This document shows, one piece after another, positions 58,790 to 64,000 of a stretch of 64,000 nucleotides of DNA (position 1 is the first letter of the stretch; each line of letters starts with the position of its first letter). A program made the translations under genes and the position numbers. The stretch is from Undaria pinnatifida (lineage: Eukaryota; Sar; Phaeophyceae; Laminariales; Alariaceae), in the NCBI GenBank assembly GCA_012845835.1, contig JABAKD010000018.1, positions 1,426,001-1,490,000 on the forward strand, written 5' to 3'. The notes beneath the pieces were generated by a model that was not told the DNA's origin, did no database searches, and saw only the letters and a list, made by a program, of their open reading frames with translations.

Positions 58790-59250
58790 CTACCCCTACA
58801 TCCATGTACGTCCGTGTAGCTACCGAAATTCAATAAATGTATGCACTGCGATGACATCATACCTACCGCAGGACCATCGGTATTTCATATAAGGTAAGTA
58901 TTATTTGTTTTGTGACAAAATATGAATCCAATTAGGACATAATGTCTTGCCAAGCTTAACTTTATCAACCTCTCCTTACATCAAAATCCGAAGAGTAACT
59001 GGGGAATACCGTTCAAACTACATTTTTTTCCCGCGCTTCTTGTTTGTCTCGCCCAGCATCCGTCCGCGTTCACGTCTGGGTACAGAACGGATAAGGGGTG
59101 CAGGGGGGGGCGATACAGCCGCCACCCGAGAACGGGCCTCGATCCAAGCGTTTATATGGACAAACTGCAGATCCGAGAAACCCATACTGAGGCCGAGACA
59201 AAAACACCCCTGACCAAATGCATGTCACCTCAAAACACAAGTTCATTACA
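58790..59250 (+). repeat. Dispersed repeat E, copy 2
   Basis: Direct repeat of 56640-57110 at about 2.15 kb distance (CAATAAATGTATGC, TATTTGTTTTGTGACA, TTATCAACCTCTCC, GCGTTCACGTCTGGG). Followed by the next reverse G-tract element. Confidence 0.75.
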
Positions 59251-60352
59251 TACACCTAAAAAATATATTTTTGTATACCACACGTGAAATACAATCTGCT
59301 AGAAAAATAAACAATAACAGGGCGGTGATATCCTCGCATGGCTTATCCAATCAGCCATGCGGGAGCTCCACTTCGTTTATTTCCGCCCTCCCTTCCCCGC
59401 CCCCTCCCCGCTCGCCCCCTCCTTGCCTACTCACTACTCGCACCACCGCCTATCTAGCATGTTGACTAAGGTTCCTCCCGGGTATACATGTATGCGACAT
59501 GAAGCTGTTGGAAATCCACTCCCGCCCCCGCCTTCGAACAACCCGACTTCCCCTCACTGGTCGTATGACTGACAGGATATACACGACAAAACCGATGCAT
59601 TATTTTTTAACCGTCAGATATGTCCCCTTAAAGGATGCGTAGTTTCCGCGCACAGATTGAGTTGTCCCGCCCGTCATCCCCTCCCCCACTCCCCCCCCCC
59701 TCCCCCCCCCCTCCCACCTTCCTTCCCCCCAATATCCTTTACTTCCCCACCACACCCGCACTACCGCCTAGAACTAGAACCATGCGTATAGCAAGTTCCC
59801 ACATCTATACGACCTAAAGCTGTTGGAATTCCCCTTGCCCCCCCCCCTCCCCCGCATCGCCCACCCTTCCGAACACTCCGTCCTCTTTTCAATGGTTATA
59901 CGTCGTACAGAACATACCTGATAAACTACTGAATTGCTTCCACAACCGTCAGATTTGTGCCCTTAAAGAACTTATAGTCCCCGCGAAGATAGATTTCGCC
60001 CCGCTTCACCCCCAGGCGCTCCCTCTTGTTCAAACTCAAGCCTCCACGCCCTTACACACGCCGCCCTTCCCTCACGGGTTAAAATACTTTCAGGATACAC
60101 TTGATAAACTGATGCCTTTTCTTCCACACCTGTCGGATTGTTTCCCCTCAAAAACGGGTTTTATAGTTTCCGTGCACAGGCTGATTAACAGCACCTTGTC
60201 GACCTTGGTACAGGCAAACTGTAGTTGCAAGGGGAGTGGCCGACCTATATCCTTAAGAAGGACACACACCCAGAAATATGCGCGGTCGGAGTATCACACA
60301 CAGCTTTCAAAAATGAACTTCCGACAAAATCTTCGATCTCACAGCTGGAGTG
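59250..60352 (-). mobile_element. G-tract modular element, reverse copy
   Basis: Starts with an A/T-rich inner end (TTTTGTATACCACACGTGAA) that resembles 63660-63720 and weakly 3240-3330. Boxes lie at about 59605-59655, 59945-59990 and 60125-60178; C-tracts at 59685-59715 and 59838-59855. The GCAAGGGGAGTGGCCGACCT block follows, then the terminus TCTCACAGCTGGAGTGTGAT (60336-60355). Confidence 0.82.
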
Positions 60353-60599
60353 TGATTTATATTTTCTATACTATACCAAGCGGCCAGACGGCCCCACGTG
60401 GTAGCACAAGTGACCCGAGAAATGTGCGTTGTAGACGGCAACTTACGTCACTAGGCTTTCCTGGCCCCGTCGGCTCTCTCAAAAGTATTCGACCCACCTC
60501 GGTATACTTTTTTATGCCCCCCTACAAATTTGTTTGAGTCGCTTACAGATATACATCGTTACGTATGAAGAGTGGTTTCTTGTGTTATATAAATTGAAC
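60353..60599. other. Short spacer, nothing recognised
   Basis: No gene or repeat recognised. Confidence 0.35.
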
Positions 60600-61115
60600 T
60601 GCAAAAAAAAAGGCAGGCATAGTTATTCAATTGTTAGACGTTTCGGAACCAGTAGATAAAAACGATACAGACTGAACACGGGAGAAAACCCGCGCCGTCC
60701 CCCCCCCCCCTCCCCCCCCCCTCCCCGGTACGATTAAAGAAAAAATTGCCATATGCACACACACGCAAGAAGTATGCAATAATTCTTCGACCTTTTATGC
60801 CCTCACCACAGACTCATCTAAACCCCCCGCCCGCTCCATCTTTGGTATAGAGGGTGGAATTTAAATTGAAATGCGAAGAAAGGCTAATATAGGCGTTCAA
60901 TTGTTAGGCGTTCCGGAACCAGTAGATAGACACAAACAACAGAGTACGGGTATATAGACTAAGCACCGGGGAACGCCCCCGCCCCCCCCCCCTGGTCGAT
61001 TAAACAGATATATGCCACAAGCCAACACACGAAAAAAGTATGGTATAATACTGCAACATTGTATACCCTCACCACAAATTCCCTTTTAAAATTTCGACTA
61101 CGGCTGCGACTCAAG
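60600..61115 (+). repeat. Tandem pair, period about 270 bp
   Basis: TCAATTGTTAG..GTT.CGGAACCAGTAGATA occurs at about 60627 and 60897. Each copy is followed by a GGGA-AC..CCGC block, a C-tract (about 60700 and 60980), GATTAAA, and ACACACG..AA..AGTATG text. The C-tracts resemble those of the main element but the flanking modules differ. Confidence 0.8.
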
Positions 61116-62589
61116 AGGTCGACTGCTATACGGTCGTAGTAATACCAACCCAAGACATATAACCATGGCATACACACGAAACGCGCTACCAAGGACCGAA
61201 GTATTTCAACAAATGAACAACGCCGCAAATCATGTTAAACATAGGAGGTGAACAGAAACAACGAATGTTGCTGAGTCAATATCACGCCGAAATGCAATAC
61301 TAAAGCGGCACAACTAGAGTATCATGTGATGTACCTCCACCTCGTATCCCTGCTGGTTGGGTAGAAAGAGCTGGTCGTCCGCTTTATCCCCAACCATGTA
61401 ATATATATATAAATGTCGCGTTAAACCTTCAACTGTTTAACAGCTCATTACATGTCACTCGCCAATATGTCGGGATCCAATGATCGCACCGATGAACCGG
61501 TATCCACGGTTGAGTGAGGCTTCCAACCTACGACTTCGTCCACATCTGTGTATACAAAAATATACTTATATTAATTAGACATGAATGAAACTTACTACTG
61601 GGAAACTTTCAATTCGAGGATTCAACCCCAGCCTCGCTCAGTGTTTGTATTATAACCCCAACCGTTTCAACAAAAATAGCTACAACACATAGTCAAACTA
61701 TAAACAACAACGGTGTTAATTGTGTGCTGTGATCTATCGCTATAACCCATCGTTGTCAAGGATGGTTATTGCATGTTGATCTTCAGGGGTGCATATGCGT
61801 TCAAGCATTCTTGACAAACCCCCCGAGAGAGACGTTGAAAATCTCAAACGTCCCTCGAACCTTCGTTCTTAGCCCCCCGAAAAAGTGTTCTCGGCGTACC
61901 CAAATACGTTTTGCAGGTACACGTCACAAGCCCCCCCAAAACTCCCCCCCATATATAATGGTGAACGACCACCATAAACCAATACGTATTCGAAAACGCT
62001 ACTCTGAAACAACACGACGTTACGTCAGCGAAATATGGAAAATCGACCAAAACGTACACATGTGGCAACTACCACCTGGACATATAATTATCAAATCATG
62101 ACGCAAAAAACACCCTTACGTTCATGTACGAAATCCAGTCAAATAATGGAACCCATAAACCCTGGGTTTTCAAACTGAGGTCCCTCCGCGTCAGAAAAGT
62201 CACATTGTCTACATTTTGCTTTTTGCACAAACTCAAAATGTATTAAAAGTATTCTTTGCTAAAAAACAGATTTGTCAAGAACGCAAGAAGGAACAGACCG
62301 AGATACGGGGTAATCACAGCAGCGTAATTCATTATATCACTCGCTCATCACACCACTCCGTTGAAAGTTGTTTCGGGCATCAGCGAACTGGGTTCACGCA
62401 CGTCTGGCGTGCCTTAGGTGCAGTGATTTCCGCTGCACGATAATTTGGTCGTGACCGTCGGTATACTCAGCAATCTCCGGGCCACGTCTCCTCTGTCTCA
62501 GGTGTGTGAAGAATTTTCATTCGTTCATTTCAACAATGCGCTTGCGTCAACATATGGTGCTTGATGTAATTTAGAGGGAAGGACCACCA
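61116..62589. other. No supported gene
   Basis: A frame at 61769-62101 (about 110 codons) is basic and unrecognised, with CCCC-rich stretches. No exon or RNA gene is seen. Confidence 0.4.
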
Positions 62590-63640
62590 CTCAGCGATTG
62601 TCTACTAAACTATAAGGCATGCTTTCGTGAGCACCACTAACACGAGCATCAGGCGCGGACGCGGCATCTGCAGGACCACAGCATCTTCGACATAGTGGTC
62701 GAAAACAGGGCGTTGAATCGTACATAAGCGAATGATTACAACGTGATATTGAACTACACGTAGATATGTCAAAATTGAGGTAGACCACACTATCAACCTA
62801 TTACGCAGGGTATTTCGTGCCTACCTGTTGTCTGTATGACCGCCTGACAGCCTCTGCCAAACGAAGCAGCATATGCCTCACGAAGTATCGGAGTTGAGCA
62901 CGGGCATATCAAGCGTTTAATTTCTAAACACTGACGAGCTGCACTTCTCTCCCTCGTGTAATAACAACGTGAAAAGAAAGTACAGGCAGATATTTCCTCA
63001 CGAAGTATTGTAATTAAGCGCGGGGACATCAATCTTTTCCTTTCCAAACAATGACGATTTCCAGCCCCCCCGCCTCGTGTTCAATAATGGGAGCATTGCA
63101 TCACCACAGCACCTCGCTTGCTGTAAAATTTGTAATAGGTATATCTGAATCAGAATTGGAGACGGCAGAGCCCCATATCGGCACAGTAAATATCATGGGC
63201 GTATAATCGTACATTAGCCAATAATGATGTGAAAAAGGGAAAACAGGCTGACATGTCAAAGTTGCGGCAGACCACACTACCAAAAGACTATTACGTACGG
63301 TATTTCGTACCCCCCGTTTCCATGATCACCTCCCAACCTCTGCCAAACATATGCCTACCGAAGTAGTTTAATTGAGACCGGGTACAACAAGCGTTCCTTT
63401 CAAAACATTGACGATTTGCACTTTCCCCCCTCGTGCAAAATGGTGGTGACTTTGCATGACCAACATCACCTCGCTTGTTGTATTTTTCAGCATTTATATC
63501 TTTTTTCTATTTCGTCACCTCAGAGCCCCAATTGGCACGGTAGAATCACGGTAACTACATGGTTGCAGCTATCGATTGAAATGTTCTGTCTTGCGATCCA
63601 TGAAAAGTATCACACCACGAAGAAGTTGTAACACAATGTA
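62590..63640 (+). repeat. Family T repeats
   Basis: Forward units related to 1-560: TAGACCACACTATCAACCTA (about 62780), CAGACCACACTACCAAAAGA (about 63268), ATTACGCAGGGTATTTCGTG and ATTACGTACGGTATTTCGTA, TGACAGCCTCTGCCAAACGA and CCAACCTCTGCCAAACATAT, and a TTGCATGACCAACATCACCT block near 63452. It ends where a reverse G-tract element begins. Confidence 0.72.
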
Positions 63641-63644
63641 TAAC

Positions 63645-64000
63645 ACACCCGGATATATATATATATATATTTTGTATATACCACACCTAAAATCAAGTCG
63701 GCTAGAATTATAAACAATACCGGTACTAGCACATCATCATCTATCTAATTAGGTATGCCGAAGCTCCGATTCATTCACCCCCCCCCCCACACCCCCGTCC
63801 CCTCCTTCCCCACCACTCGCACCATCGCCTAGACCTAGCACGTTCAGTATAGTTCTTCCCAGGTATACATTTATGCCACCTAAATGGGCTGGTTTTCCCC
63901 CCCAATACACACCATCGCCCCCAACCCCCCCACAACCCCTCTCTCGTTGTTCTCTCCCGCCGCCCCACCTAAAACTTAAAATCTGCCACAGTGATAAACA
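63645..64000 (-). mobile_element. G-tract modular element, reverse copy, cut by the window edge
   Basis: Starts with an AT-repeat (63655-63671) and TTTTGTATATACCACACCTA, then C-tracts at 63778-63789 and 63897-63902, CACCATCGCCTAGACCTAGC, and the CGCCCCACCTAAAACTTAAA and ATCTGCCACAGTGATAAACA modules at the edge. The layout (T repeats, then reverse arm) resembles the right half of the 624-4749 foldback. Confidence 0.8.

Overview
The window looks like nuclear DNA of a eukaryote, most likely a photosynthetic stramenopile such as a brown alga. Three things point there: one clearly multi-exon gene with GT-AG introns, whose product combines a secreted Pmp-like beta-helix, a Cys-rich linker and a multi-pass C-terminus (an architecture I know from brown algae and oomycetes); a decayed LINE-type reverse transcriptase; and very low gene density with many dispersed repeats. 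The organism is inferred; no rRNA, tRNA or organelle gene is present to confirm it.

Only one gene is well supported: a five-exon plus-strand gene at 49599-54432, about 1126 residues. A second, weaker candidate is a minus-strand Cys-containing protein at 39222-39987 with at least two splice-consistent exons. An open frame at 47651-48064 reads like a conserved protein fragment but I cannot name it. The reverse transcriptase remnant lies at 34634-35500, spread over three frames.

The rest is mainly repeats. The dominant family is a modular element made of blocks separated by long poly-C/poly-G tracts. One end carries an ACTCCAGCTGTGAGATCGA terminus, and the inside repeats a box of about 48 bp (core TATAGTTTCCGCGCACA). 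It covers 624-1975, 3190-4749, 5100-5770, 9339-9855, 10122-10230, 12021-12180, 14965-16263, 30600-31370, 36148-36980, 48091-48890, 57110-57968, 59250-60352 and 63645-64000. The first two are inverted arms of one foldback structure of about 4.1 kb. A second family (units of about 300 bp) lies at 1-560, 2100-2780 and 62590-63640.

Other structures: a satellite island (5840-9340) flanked by direct repeats of about 320 bp; a Harbinger/Tourist-like MITE (12734-13545) nested in an older copy of itself with a TAA target duplication; a further copy at 20002-20788; a small TIR element at 21179-21456; a (CCCGA)n array at 21751-22206; and foldback elements at 22789-24011, 26640-28225, 32571-32792 and 42416-42962. 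Long stretches between them show no gene I can support.
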